Virus record (IMG/VR): IMGVR_UViG_3300034093_002639
Span: 1-21,087 of that record
Source of the DNA: a virus
Direction: 5' to 3' (one strand)
DNA: 21,087 bases
The translations under genes were made by a program, and so were the position numbers. This document shows positions 14,016 to 20,983 of the stretch, in pieces (within the stretch, counting starts at the first letter, position 1; every line of letters begins with the position of its first letter). The notes beneath the pieces were generated by a model. That model was not told the origin of the DNA. It saw nothing but the letters and a program-made list of their open reading frames with translations, and did no database searches.

Positions 14016-15200
14016 ATGCTATCATCAGAATTTGCCGAAGACATATTTGTTGAATTTTATAATCTTGTTTCCCAACAAAAAATATCCATACAAGGTCAAG
14101 ATTTTTCACCTATCTCAAGTTTCCATGAAAAAATCATCAACAGCGGAGAGCTGACCAAAAATCAGGCAAATTTCCTCATAAAATTATTAGAAAAATACAA
14201 GACTATGTCAGCCATGGCTGGTCTTGACTATGGATCTAAACTTGCTGACCTCAAATGGCAAAGACCGTTTAGAGTATTAGATCTCAGCAAAACAATATAT
14301 GTAGAGCTACGTGAAAACAAACTGGAAATTTGTCTAAAATTTCCTTATCAGTTGAAAAAAGAGTTCGAAGATGAAATCGCAAGTCGAGAGGCATTGCATA
14401 CTCATGGTTTTTGGGATTCAGAAGACAAAGTAAGACGCTTGGATTTTTATCATTATAATTTAATTGCGCTCTACGAATTTGCCTGCAAACATAATTTTGA
14501 AATTGATGACTCGTTTATGATTGCGTTGGGTGATGTTGAAGAAATTTGGCAAAATTCTGAATGCGTATCACCACACAGCACAATAGGCATTTATGGAGTT
14601 GAACTAAAAAATTCCAGTCAAGAAACAAAACAATGGTGGGATGAACATCGACGCAGTTCTCCTGTTAGTGATTTGTTATTAGCCAAAAGCATGGGGTTTG
14701 TATACCAAGAAAAACCTCAAAATTTAGTGGAAAAAATCGCAGCTAGCCAAGAAAACAGTTTCTGGATTAAATCCAATCAAGAGTTTTTTGAATTAGTTAA
14801 ATCTTTTTCTGGAAAAATATGTGTGTTACTAGATCGAAGCAGCGCCACGCTACCTTGGCTGCAGAATTTTGTAGCCGCTGCCGAGAAAAGTGGTGTTAGC
14901 CGTGAAGAAATCAAGGTGTGTTTTAGAGAAAACAAAGAATCTACAACTGGCCTGAATGATTGGATCAAGATCGCAGGAGTTGGCGGCAAAGTCGAAACCG
15001 GCAGGATATTAATTTTTGAATCAAAGCCAGCCAAGTGGTTGTTTAAGTCAGACAATGATGTTACAATGTTAGTAACAAATAACATTTTTCCACCAACAAA
15101 TACCATGGCACGAGATTGGTTTGCGTGTCATCCTTGTGTGATATATCTTGGTGACACTAGACCAACAGAAACTAAAGGACAAAAAATTGTTGAACTGTAA
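14016..15200 (+). CDS. UvsW-linked protein with possible HARP-like domain
   Basis: This 394-residue protein is not a family I can name. Residues 46-62 (LTKNQANFLIKLLEKYK) form an amphipathic helix often seen in phage replication proteins. Residues about 81-165 run W-x-R-P-F-R-V...ICLKFPY...FWDSEDKVRRLDFYHYNLIAL...FEID, which follows the pattern of the HARP domain of SMARCAL1 annealing helicases: a K-F-P-Y strand, W-D-x-x-x-K, an aromatic pair, then a helix. The C-terminal half alternates strands and helices (ICVLLDRS at about 272) but has no Walker A or B motif, so it is not an active helicase. It starts right after a sigma70-like promoter and overlaps uvsW by 14 bp. A DNA-binding partner of UvsW is inference. 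Confidence 0.6.
   Translation: MLSSEFAEDIFVEFYNLVSQQKISIQGQDFSPISSFHEKIINSGELTKNQANFLIKLLEKYKTMSAMAGLDYGSKLADLKWQRPFRVLDLSKTIYVELRENKLEICLKFPYQLKKEFEDEIASREALHTHGFWDSEDKVRRLDFYHYNLIALYEFACKHNFEIDDSFMIALGDVEEIWQNSECVSPHSTIGIYGVELKNSSQETKQWWDEHRRSSPVSDLLLAKSMGFVYQEKPQNLVEKIAASQENSFWIKSNQEFFELVKSFSGKICVLLDRSSATLPWLQNFVAAAEKSGVSREEIKVCFRENKESTTGLNDWIKIAGVGGKVETGRILIFESKPAKWLFKSDNDVTMLVTNNIFPPTNTMARDWFACHPCVIYLGDTRPTETKGQKIVEL
15174..15179 (+). promoter_or_regulatory. Ribosome binding site fixing the uvsW start
   Basis: AAAGGA lies 7 bases before the TTG at 15187, inside the 3' end of the preceding gene. It argues for a TTG start there and against the in-frame GTG at 15148, which has no comparable site. 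Confidence 0.6.
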
Positions 15201-16641
15201 ATTGACAATCAAAGACGAAGTAAACATCAAGGTGGAAGGACTGCGGGTTGAAACACGACGGAAAATTGTCAATAAATTAAAATTCGATTTGCCCTATGCT
15301 CGACATATGCCTGCATATAAACTGGGTCGTTGGGATGGAACTAAAACCTATTTTAACATAGGCGGCAGTGGATATCTTGCACACCTTGATGTGATTCTAG
15401 CAGTGATCGAGGATGAGGGATATGACATCGAAGTCGAAGATCTTAGACCGCATCAGGAATTGAAATTTGCCGCCATCGATGAAAATTATTGGGCTGACCT
15501 TGGCAAGACTTGGCCCAAAGGACATCAGCAGGCAGGAGAACCTATTGTACTGAGAGACTATCAGTATGAAGTGATCAACAAGTTTTTAGAGAATCCCCAG
15601 GCCTTACAAGAAGTTGCCACAGGTGCCGGTAAGACTATCACTACTGCTACGTTAAGTCATCTATGTGAACCATATGGTAGAACAATGGTGGTTGTACCTA
15701 ACAAGTCATTGGTTGTTCAGACTGAAGAAGACTATCGCAATCTAGGACTAGATGTTGGTGTATATTTTGGAGATAGAAAAGAATTAGGCAAGACGCATAC
15801 CATATGTACTTGGCAAAGTTTGAATGTGTTAGACAAGAAAAGCTATGACAATGATACCATGACTTTAGCAGAATTCTGCGAAGGAGTCTGTGCAATTATC
15901 GTCGACGAAGTCCACCAAGCCAAGGCCGAAGTGTTGACCAAACTACTAACACAGAACTTTCGCAACTGTGCCATACGTTGGGGACTCACAGGAACTGTGC
16001 CTAAAGAACAGTGGGAATTCCAAGGCATATTGGCCAGTATAGGACCTGTGATAAATCAGGTGAGTGCTCATGATCTACAGGAAAAAGGAGTGTTGGCGCA
16101 GTTGAACATCAATGTGTTGCAGACTAATGATGTGCAGGTGTTTACATCATTCCAAGACGAATACTCATTTCTTGTCACAGACGACAAGCGATTACAATGG
16201 ATTGCTAACAAGATCACTGCGTTATCCGCCACTGGCAACACCCTGGTATTGATCAATAGGATCGATACTGGTAATAAATTAATCGCACTAATTCCTCAAG
16301 CGGTATTTGTTAGTGGCGGTATGAAATTAGATGACCGCAAGGAAGAATACGATGAAATTAAAACAAGTGATGACAAGATTATTTTGGCGACTTATGGTGT
16401 GGCCGCTGTGGGTATTAATATTCCACGCATTTTTAATCTGGTTCTTCTTGAACCCGGAAAGAGCTTTGTCCGCGTTATACAAAGCATTGGGCGAGGCATT
16501 AGAAAAGCAGAAGACAAAGATCACGTAGAAATTTGGGATATTACCTCTGCTTGCAAATACAGCAAGAGACATCTTACAGAAAGAAAAAAGTTTTATAAAG
16601 AGGCCAAGTACCCCTTTACCATTACCAAGGTTAATATATGA
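15187..16641 (+). CDS. uvsW: UvsW-type superfamily 2 DNA helicase
   Basis: This 484-residue protein is the phage ATPase that regresses stalled forks, unwinds R-loops and controls origin use late in infection. An N-terminal substrate domain (1-120; R-x-x-K-x-x-x-W-DG-x-x-x-Y as in T4 UvsW) is followed by R-x-YQ (Q motif), ATGAGKT (144-150, Walker A), DEVH (240-243, motif II), LTGT (267-270, motif III), ATYGVAAVGIN (motif V region) and QSIGRGIRK (432-440, motif VI). Length is close to the 503 residues of T4 UvsW. The start is TTG at 15187 with AAAGGA 7 bases before it; a GTG at 15148 would add 13 residues within the upstream gene. It overlaps the upstream gene by 14 bp and the next by 4 bp. Confidence 0.95.
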   Translation: MLNCKLTIKDEVNIKVEGLRVETRRKIVNKLKFDLPYARHMPAYKLGRWDGTKTYFNIGGSGYLAHLDVILAVIEDEGYDIEVEDLRPHQELKFAAIDENYWADLGKTWPKGHQQAGEPIVLRDYQYEVINKFLENPQALQEVATGAGKTITTATLSHLCEPYGRTMVVVPNKSLVVQTEEDYRNLGLDVGVYFGDRKELGKTHTICTWQSLNVLDKKSYDNDTMTLAEFCEGVCAIIVDEVHQAKAEVLTKLLTQNFRNCAIRWGLTGTVPKEQWEFQGILASIGPVINQVSAHDLQEKGVLAQLNINVLQTNDVQVFTSFQDEYSFLVTDDKRLQWIANKITALSATGNTLVLINRIDTGNKLIALIPQAVFVSGGMKLDDRKEEYDEIKTSDDKIILATYGVAAVGINIPRIFNLVLLEPGKSFVRVIQSIGRGIRKAEDKDHVEIWDITSACKYSKRHLTERKKFYKEAKYPFTITKVNI

Positions 16642-17144
16642 GAATACTTACACTAAACAATCAAGCATTTGATTTAAACGAACTACCGGACGAGGTAGAC
16701 GAAGACACAAGATTTTCGGTACTGGATAATTCAAATCCTCAAGAACCGGATTTCTTTTTCATGCCGTTGATATTTCTAGAATCATTTAACTCGCCTGCTA
16801 TCGTGTTGAACATAGGCGGCTATGAAGTGCAGATGCCCCTGGACTGGTGCATGGTAGTAGGCGACAAAGACTGCGGACTTGACCCCGAAGTTTTACCGTT
16901 AACATCAATTAATGAACGTGGGTTTGATGCGTTAGTGTTCAATCCAATCAAAGGATTTAGAGCAGAATATATGCCTATAGAAATTGTTAATATCTATCAA
17001 GATGTGCGCTGGTATTTTCCTAAGATGAAAAACGGGCAGTTGCTTACTGTACCACTCAGCGAGGAAGTTAACCCGCCCTGCGTGTTCTTTGTCAAAGAAG
17101 TCAGTAGACAAAGTGAAGTTTTGCAGTTACACAAATTGATTTAA
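16638..17144 (+). CDS. Conserved phage protein of unknown function, UvsW-linked
   Basis: This 168-residue protein starts at an ATGA overlap with the uvsW stop. It is acidic at the start (NELPDEVDEDTRF, then LDNSNPQE), then mostly beta-rich: FFFMPLIFLESFNSPAIVLNIGG, QMPLDWCMVVGD, PLTSINERGFDALVFNP and VRWYFPKMKNG. I recall similar proteins following uvsW in other marine T4-like phages but know no function. No catalytic motif, membrane segment or nucleic-acid-binding motif stands out. Its coupling to UvsW translation suggests a related role in recombination or replication control, which is inference. Confidence 0.7.
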   Translation: MRILTLNNQAFDLNELPDEVDEDTRFSVLDNSNPQEPDFFFMPLIFLESFNSPAIVLNIGGYEVQMPLDWCMVVGDKDCGLDPEVLPLTSINERGFDALVFNPIKGFRAEYMPIEIVNIYQDVRWYFPKMKNGQLLTVPLSEEVNPPCVFFVKEVSRQSEVLQLHKLI

Positions 17145-17170
17145 TTAAATACACATATTAAGGAGTTACT

Positions 17171-17524
17171 ATGAAGGCAGGAAAAGTATGGGGACAAACA
17201 GAATTGCTAGAAGCCAACGGTGTACTTGAGTTTCACCGTATCGAAGCTAAGGCTGGCGGTGTTTGTTCTAAGCACAAACACAAATTTAAATGGAACGGAT
17301 TCTTTGTTGAATCTGGACAGATGATTATCCGTGTATGGAAAAATAATTATGACCTTGTAGATGAAACTGTGCTATCTGCAGGACAATACACAAAAGTGGC
17401 ACCGGGTGAATATCATCAGTTTGAAGCCGTCACTGACTGCGTTGCCTTTGAATTATATTGGGCAGAGTTTGATCACAATGACATCGAACGTGACACTGTT
17501 GGGTACGCCAAAGATAAAAAGTAA
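17171..17524 (+). CDS. Stand-alone cupin protein
   Basis: This 117-residue single-domain cupin has the metal site H-x-H-x3-K (SKHKHKFKWN), then VESGQMII with the conserved Gly, and later APGEYHQFEA with the second-motif His, followed by CVAFELYWAEFD. It resembles small mannose-6-phosphate isomerase/cupin proteins seen in cyanophages, and it could act with the island's sugar enzymes or be a separate small-molecule binder. AAGGAG (17160-17165) sits 5 bases before the ATG. A weak late-promoter-like ATTAAATA (17144-17151) lies upstream but differs from the octamer in a core base. The 26-bp gap before it suggests it can be translated independently of uvsW. Confidence 0.75.
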   Translation: MKAGKVWGQTELLEANGVLEFHRIEAKAGGVCSKHKHKFKWNGFFVESGQMIIRVWKNNYDLVDETVLSAGQYTKVAPGEYHQFEAVTDCVAFELYWAEFDHNDIERDTVGYAKDKK

Positions 17525-17543
17525 ATGCCAACAAAGGTCTAAT

Positions 17544-17786
17544 ATGGGATCTCTTAAACCAGGTACAACTTACATTTATGAAAAGGCCGACGGCATAACC
17601 TATGCTAGAGAATTTCATGCACCTCACAGTGAGCGATTCGAAATTGGCAGAGACTTCGAAATGATTTTAAAAGAAGAGCAGAGTCTTTGGCAAGAAATAG
17701 TTCGAGCAGGTCGAACCAATCAGGCCTTGCAAGAAGCTCTCGATCGTGTTAAAATACTATATCACTTGAGCAAAGACAATGGCTAA
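17544..17786 (+). CDS. Small conserved marine-phage protein (80 residues)
   Basis: The protein is MGSLKPGTTYIYE... with EFHAPHSERFEIG in the middle and a C-terminal helical half (LWQEIVRAGRTNQALQEALD). The ATG at 17544 is supported by AAAGG at 17534-17538 with a spacing of about 6; upstream in-frame ATGs lie inside the cupin gene. By recollection, similar 70-90-residue proteins are widespread in cyanophages, with no known function. The Tyr-Ile-Tyr-Glu start and basic middle are conserved in that memory. It overlaps the gp62-like gene by 8 bp. Confidence 0.7.
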   Translation: MGSLKPGTTYIYEKADGITYAREFHAPHSERFEIGRDFEMILKEEQSLWQEIVRAGRTNQALQEALDRVKILYHLSKDNG

Positions 17787-18258
17787 AAACAAACACGTAG
17801 ACCTATTCAAAGATATCATACCCTGTGTCGATCAGGGTATCAAAGAACTTTGGGATGCTGCCACAGAAGAAGGTCGTAAAGAAATCAAAGGAGATCTTTG
17901 GAATCTCAACAGATATATCAGTAGTGTTGCTACCTCTGACAGAGAAATACAAGAACACTATCTACTCACAGTCAATCAATACTACAATAGAAATTGGGCC
18001 AATGTTAGTCAGCATCCCAAACTGCAATGGCTGACTCTGGCTTCTTGCAGTCATGAAAGCAAGGCCAAACAGTTCCACGAGTGGATTGCATTAAAGAAAG
18101 AAAAGAACAAAAAAGAAGAATTCCTTGCAGACTTATTTCCAACTATGAAGAGAGCGGACCTTGCTACACTTGCAATCATTACCACAGACAGAGAAATCAA
18201 AGACTATTGTCAAAACCTTGGGTGGGACAAAAAAGAAGTCAATGCAATTAAATTTTAA
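17779..18258 (+). CDS. 62: Clamp-loader small subunit, gp62-like
   Basis: This 159-residue protein has a pattern I associate with gp62 of marine T4-like phages: LFKDIIPC near the start, LWNLNRYISSV, VNQYYNRNW, HPKLQWLTLASCS, FHEWIALKKEKNKKEEFL, LFPTMKRADLATLAIITTDREIKDY and the closing LGWDKKEV. In T4, gp62 is the fifth subunit of the gp44/62 ATPase that loads the gp45 sliding clamp; it is itself not an ATPase, and no Walker motifs are seen here. No gp44 or gp45 gene is in the window, so the partner must be elsewhere. The ATG overlaps the upstream stop by 8 bp, and the end overlaps the zinc-finger gene by 17 bp. Confidence 0.65.
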   Translation: MAKNKHVDLFKDIIPCVDQGIKELWDAATEEGRKEIKGDLWNLNRYISSVATSDREIQEHYLLTVNQYYNRNWANVSQHPKLQWLTLASCSHESKAKQFHEWIALKKEKNKKEEFLADLFPTMKRADLATLAIITTDREIKDYCQNLGWDKKEVNAIKF

Positions 18259-18925
18259 ATGCGAACACTGCGAGAAGTTATTTGCCAAAGAAAAGACTTT
18301 GGTGGTGCATGTCTGTGAACAAAAACGCAGACACCTTAGTCGCAATGAAAAACATGTGTTAATGGGATTATTGACCTTTCAGAGATTTTATCAGCTCACG
18401 CAAAAAGCACAACAGCCAAAGACCTTTGAAGAATTTGCTTCATCTAGTTTCTATACAGCCTTTGTGAAGTTTGGTAGTTTCTTGGTTAATACAGCGCCTA
18501 TATATCCTGAACGATTTGTGGATTATGTGGTCAAGAGTGGAGTTAAACTAGATCATTGGTGTAGAGATGAATTGTATCAGAGCTATATTGCAGAATTAAT
18601 CAAAGTCGAACCTGCTGATGGAGCCATACAACGAAGTATCATGACCATGATGAGCTGGGCGGAATCGAATTCGGCAGCGTGGGAACACTATTTTGCCTAT
18701 GTAAATCTAAACAGAGCCACGCATGATATCAAAGAAGGATTAGTAAGTCCTTGGATGATATTGAATGCTCGCTCTGGCAAAGAAATGTTGACTCGCATGA
18801 ATGACGAACAATTAGAAATTATTGGACCTGTGATAGATCCACAGTTTTGGCTGCGTAGATTTAAAACATTACCAGCAGATGTGGAATTAGTCAAGGATGT
18901 TATCAAAGAGGCAAAAATACAGTGA
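18242..18925 (+). CDS. Zinc-finger protein of unknown function, phage-conserved
   Basis: The 227-residue protein starts MQLNFKCEHC. C7 and C10, then H23 and C25 (H-V-C) could hold one zinc ion in a C2HC arrangement. After it comes a basic KRR, then a helical protein with LTFQRFYQL, FVKFGSFLVNT, PERFVDYVVKSGVKLDHWCRD, VEPADGAIQRSIMTMMSWAES and a final FWLRRFKTLPADVELVKD. I recall it as a frequent neighbour of gp62 in cyanophages but know no function. It may bind nucleic acid through the finger. The ATG at 18242 is chosen because the finger begins directly after it; the in-frame sequence upstream is within gp62. It starts 17 bp before the gp62 stop. Confidence 0.7.
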   Translation: MQLNFKCEHCEKLFAKEKTLVVHVCEQKRRHLSRNEKHVLMGLLTFQRFYQLTQKAQQPKTFEEFASSSFYTAFVKFGSFLVNTAPIYPERFVDYVVKSGVKLDHWCRDELYQSYIAELIKVEPADGAIQRSIMTMMSWAESNSAAWEHYFAYVNLNRATHDIKEGLVSPWMILNARSGKEMLTRMNDEQLEIIGPVIDPQFWLRRFKTLPADVELVKDVIKEAKIQ

Positions 18926-19125
18926 TTGAAGAAAACAAACAAGAACTAGAATCCATATCCAGCGACGACATCGATATAGAAGTAATGAGCACTGAGGAAG
19001 ACAACGAACATTGTGTATATGTCAAGTTTTCAAACTTTGCTGATGAGGAATCTGCAGAAGAGTATGCAGAATTTTTAGCAGAAACATTGCCCTTGTTGCT
19101 GTTTGAAACTACAAGGATGCAATGA
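18922..19125 (+). CDS. Small acidic protein (67 residues), unknown
   Basis: The product is rich in Asp and Glu (IEENKQELESISSDDIDIEVM and FADEESAEEYAEF), ending in a hydrophobic LPLLLFETTRMQ. The start is GTG in a GTGA overlap with the zinc-finger stop, indicating coupled translation. No family is recognised. Strong acidity in a small phage protein can fit a DNA mimic or a host-protein inhibitor, but nothing here shows that. Confidence 0.6.
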   Translation: MIEENKQELESISSDDIDIEVMSTEEDNEHCVYVKFSNFADEESAEEYAEFLAETLPLLLFETTRMQ

Positions 19126-19337
19126 TGTTAAGAAAACTCATAGACGGAACCACAGTTCAAGAATTTAGCACAGCAGTGGAATTAACTATCACAACCAAGT
19201 GTCCGGATAAGTGGATGTTGGTTGATAGAGAAACTGGGGAGATATACACTCCTTATACCACACCAGGACCTAGACAGTGGAAGAAAATAGACTATGCCAC
19301 ATGGGCACCACCTGAAGAGATCAAAGACAATGGCTAA
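19122..19337 (+). CDS. Small conserved protein (71 residues), unknown
   Basis: It begins MMLRKLIDGTTVQEF and has a central TTKCPDKWMLVDRETGEIYTP that looks like a short beta-hairpin unit. I recall close small proteins in marine T4-like phages. Two ATG codons lie in a row; the second, at 19125, is 7 bases from an AAGGA (19113-19117) and may be the real start. The first ATG overlaps the upstream stop. The 3' end overlaps the oxygenase-like gene by 8 bp. Confidence 0.6.
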   Translation: MMLRKLIDGTTVQEFSTAVELTITTKCPDKWMLVDRETGEIYTPYTTPGPRQWKKIDYATWAPPEEIKDNG

Positions 19338-20007
19338 ACACGATACAGCAAAACTGCTGCCTTTTACAAATATAGGAGTTCTAGAATCAACTCTTCCGGA
19401 AGATATATTTCAACTTCTAAAAACTTCTATAGATAACTTAACTGAAGATGCTGAAACTTACAATACTAGACTAGTAGGACACATACGAGAAGAATATTCG
19501 TTGGATCATATTAATAATGCAATGTCCGGATATATTATTGGAGTAGCCAATGCGTGGTCAGATGCACATCCCGGGTATATTGCTGGATTTGAAGAAGCAC
19601 ATAAAAATAAGAATTACAAACTAGAACTCACTAGCTTATGGGTCAATAAACAGAAAAAACATGAATTTAATCCGTTGCATACGCATCCATCGGTATTGAG
19701 TTTTGTTATCTGGATTAAGATTCCTTATAGTTTAGAAGATGAAATAAATTATTTTCCTCGGCTATCGGGTAAGGATAGTGATAGGGGAAATGTACATACT
19801 TCAAAGTTTTGTTTTGTTTATGTAGATACACTAGGCAGTATTAAACAAGTACCAATTCCAGTTGATAGCAGTTATGAAGGAACTATTATGATGTTCCCGT
19901 CGGTCTTGAATCATATTGTTTACCCGTTTTATACTTCAGACGAGTATAGAATAAGTGTTTCTGGGAATATTAGAATAAATGTGTTGGACCAGTGTAAAGA
20001 GAATTAG
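19330..20007 (+). CDS. 2OG-Fe(II) oxygenase-like protein
   Basis: This 225-residue protein has a double-stranded beta-helix pattern of the phage putative 2OG-Fe(II) oxygenase family. PLHTHPSVLSFVIWIKIP holds H117 and H119 (the first is the likely iron ligand), and GTIMMFPSVLNHIVYPF supplies H195, followed 12 residues later by YRISVSGNIRIN with R207 as the 2-oxoglutarate anchor. The usual HxD aspartate is replaced by His or absent, so the metal site may differ. Such proteins hydroxylate proteins, nucleotides or sugars. The ATG at 19330 starts MAKHDTAK and avoids reading deep into the preceding gene. An in-frame ATG at 19294 has no supporting site. Confidence 0.65.
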   Translation: MAKHDTAKLLPFTNIGVLESTLPEDIFQLLKTSIDNLTEDAETYNTRLVGHIREEYSLDHINNAMSGYIIGVANAWSDAHPGYIAGFEEAHKNKNYKLELTSLWVNKQKKHEFNPLHTHPSVLSFVIWIKIPYSLEDEINYFPRLSGKDSDRGNVHTSKFCFVYVDTLGSIKQVPIPVDSSYEGTIMMFPSVLNHIVYPFYTSDEYRISVSGNIRINVLDQCKEN

Positions 20008-20008
20008 C

Positions 20009-20584
20009 ATGGATATTGATATAGATTTTTTCGATCGTGAGCAAGCATTGGCCTTGTTCAAACATGTACGAGCTAGTCGTATTGATGATAATAAATTAGT
20101 TAAACATAACACAGGCGTATATCTGCATGAGGTGCCTGTAAATGCTGTGGAAAATCTTTGTGCGGTGCCTTACGAAGAAGCAGAAGAAAAAAACTATTTT
20201 AAGATTGATTTTTTAAATGTTGGCATCTATAAAGGTGTCAGAGACGAAGCACATCTCGTTCAACTCATGGAGACTGAACCGTTATGGGATCTACTACAAG
20301 ACGAAGAATTTATCCAGAACCTATTCCATGTGAATGGGCATGGGTCTACTCTGAGACAGAGCAAACCAGAATCTATCGAGCAATTGGCAGCAGTGTTAGC
20401 GATGATTCGACCCGCGAAACGTTATCTGATTGGGAAAGATTGGACTACGGTGATGACGGAAGTTTGGACCAAGCCCGAGAATGACGAATACTTCTTTAAG
20501 AAATCTCATGCCACTGCCTATGCTGTGGCAGTTGTGGTTCAGATGAATTTAATCTGCGAACAGATTAGCATAGAGTATAGTTAG
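20009..20584 (+). CDS. Stand-alone DNA polymerase III alpha finger-like protein
   Basis: This 191-residue protein shows, in order, four blocks of the finger region of bacterial DnaE/PolC: HNTGVY (33-38, compare hPaGvv), YFKIDFLNVGIYKGV (63-77, compare vKFDFLGLrtLt), KPESIEQLAAVLAMIRPAK (109-127, compare LQPDcFeDmiALvALfRPGP) and YFFKKSHATAYAVAVVV (151-167, compare FnKSHsaaYAlvsy). The palm with its catalytic aspartates, the PHP domain and the clamp-binding tail are all absent. T4-like phages use the unrelated family B polymerase gp43, so this is an orphan fragment. Its open frame and position in the operon argue against a decaying pseudogene. The ATG is one base after the previous stop. The function is unknown. 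Confidence 0.65.
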   Translation: MDIDIDFFDREQALALFKHVRASRIDDNKLVKHNTGVYLHEVPVNAVENLCAVPYEEAEEKNYFKIDFLNVGIYKGVRDEAHLVQLMETEPLWDLLQDEEFIQNLFHVNGHGSTLRQSKPESIEQLAAVLAMIRPAKRYLIGKDWTTVMTEVWTKPENDEYFFKKSHATAYAVAVVVQMNLICEQISIEYS

Positions 20585-20952
20585 ACTATCTTTCTAACCA
20601 AAGTAATCGACTTACGTTTGATTCTCTTTACGATTATGTCGTTTAGACTGGTACAAGGACCGTGCATGAGTTTAACATCTTTGGTCGAAAAGTTTCTAAT
20701 CACGTATCGGAATTCAATGATTTCTCTGGCCAAGAAAATGTTAATAGGAATTTGCCTGTTTGATTCCCACCACCAGACTTCGCCTAGTTCTAGGAATCGC
20801 TGTTTTTCCTCGTCTGTTTTTATCATAGAGTAGTCATACATACTAGTGACTTGAGCATCTTGGTTGATAATGATGCCCACATATTCGTGGCTAACATGCA
20901 CTATAACGCTGATAAAAGGGAAATTTTCTTGTAGGTTAGTTGTTATTCTCAT
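20581..20952 (-). CDS. Conserved marine-phage protein of unknown function
   Basis: This 123-residue leftward gene has a strong pattern: MRITTNLQENFPFISVIV, EYVGIIINQD, FLELGEVWWWESNRQIPINIF, FRYVIRNFSTKDVKLMHGP and a basic end KRIKRKSITLVRKIV. I recall near-identical patterns in many cyanophages and other T4-like marine phages, always without a function. The WWWESNR block is distinctive. Its stop overlaps the stop of the DnaE-like gene, and its start is 31 bp from the rightward gene at the edge, so it sits alone on this strand at a boundary between two modules. Confidence 0.75.
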   Translation of the reverse strand: MRITTNLQENFPFISVIVHVSHEYVGIIINQDAQVTSMYDYSMIKTDEEKQRFLELGEVWWWESNRQIPINIFLAREIIEFRYVIRNFSTKDVKLMHGPCTSLNDIIVKRIKRKSITLVRKIV

Positions 20953-20954
20953 TC

Positions 20955-20962
20955 GATAAATA
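20955..20962 (+). promoter_or_regulatory. T4-type late promoter (GATAAATA) for the edge gene
   Basis: The octamer lies 2 bp from the leftward gene's ATG and 21 bp before the rightward ATG at 20984. By T4 geometry the start would be near 20968. An AAAGG (20968-20972) follows. This fits late transcription of a virion gene. Confidence 0.65.
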
Positions 20963-20983
20963 CTGCTAAAGGTCCATTAGTGT

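Noticed and set aside
14777-15106. 109-residue open frame on the minus strand within the HARP-like gene
   Set aside because: It lies wholly opposite a longer gene with a better protein pattern, has low-complexity Ser/Leu-rich content and no family motif.
15148-15186. GTG at 15148 as the uvsW start
   Set aside because: It lies 53 bp inside the upstream gene with no ribosome site, while TTG at 15187 has AAAGGA at 7 bases and keeps all conserved sequence.
17144-17151. ATTAAATA upstream of the cupin gene as a late promoter
   Set aside because: It differs from the octamer at a core base and a good ribosome site already explains translation; there is too little support to list it.
20009-20584. 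Treating the DnaE-like protein as a pseudogene remnant of a full polymerase gene
   Set aside because: The frame is intact, starts right after the previous gene and ends cleanly, and no palm or PHP remnants flank it.
20577-20589. Small inverted repeat (ATAGT-TAG-ACTAT) over the convergent stop codons as a bidirectional terminator
   Set aside because: The stem is only 5 bp of mostly A-T pairs with no T-run, so it is unlikely to stop transcription.
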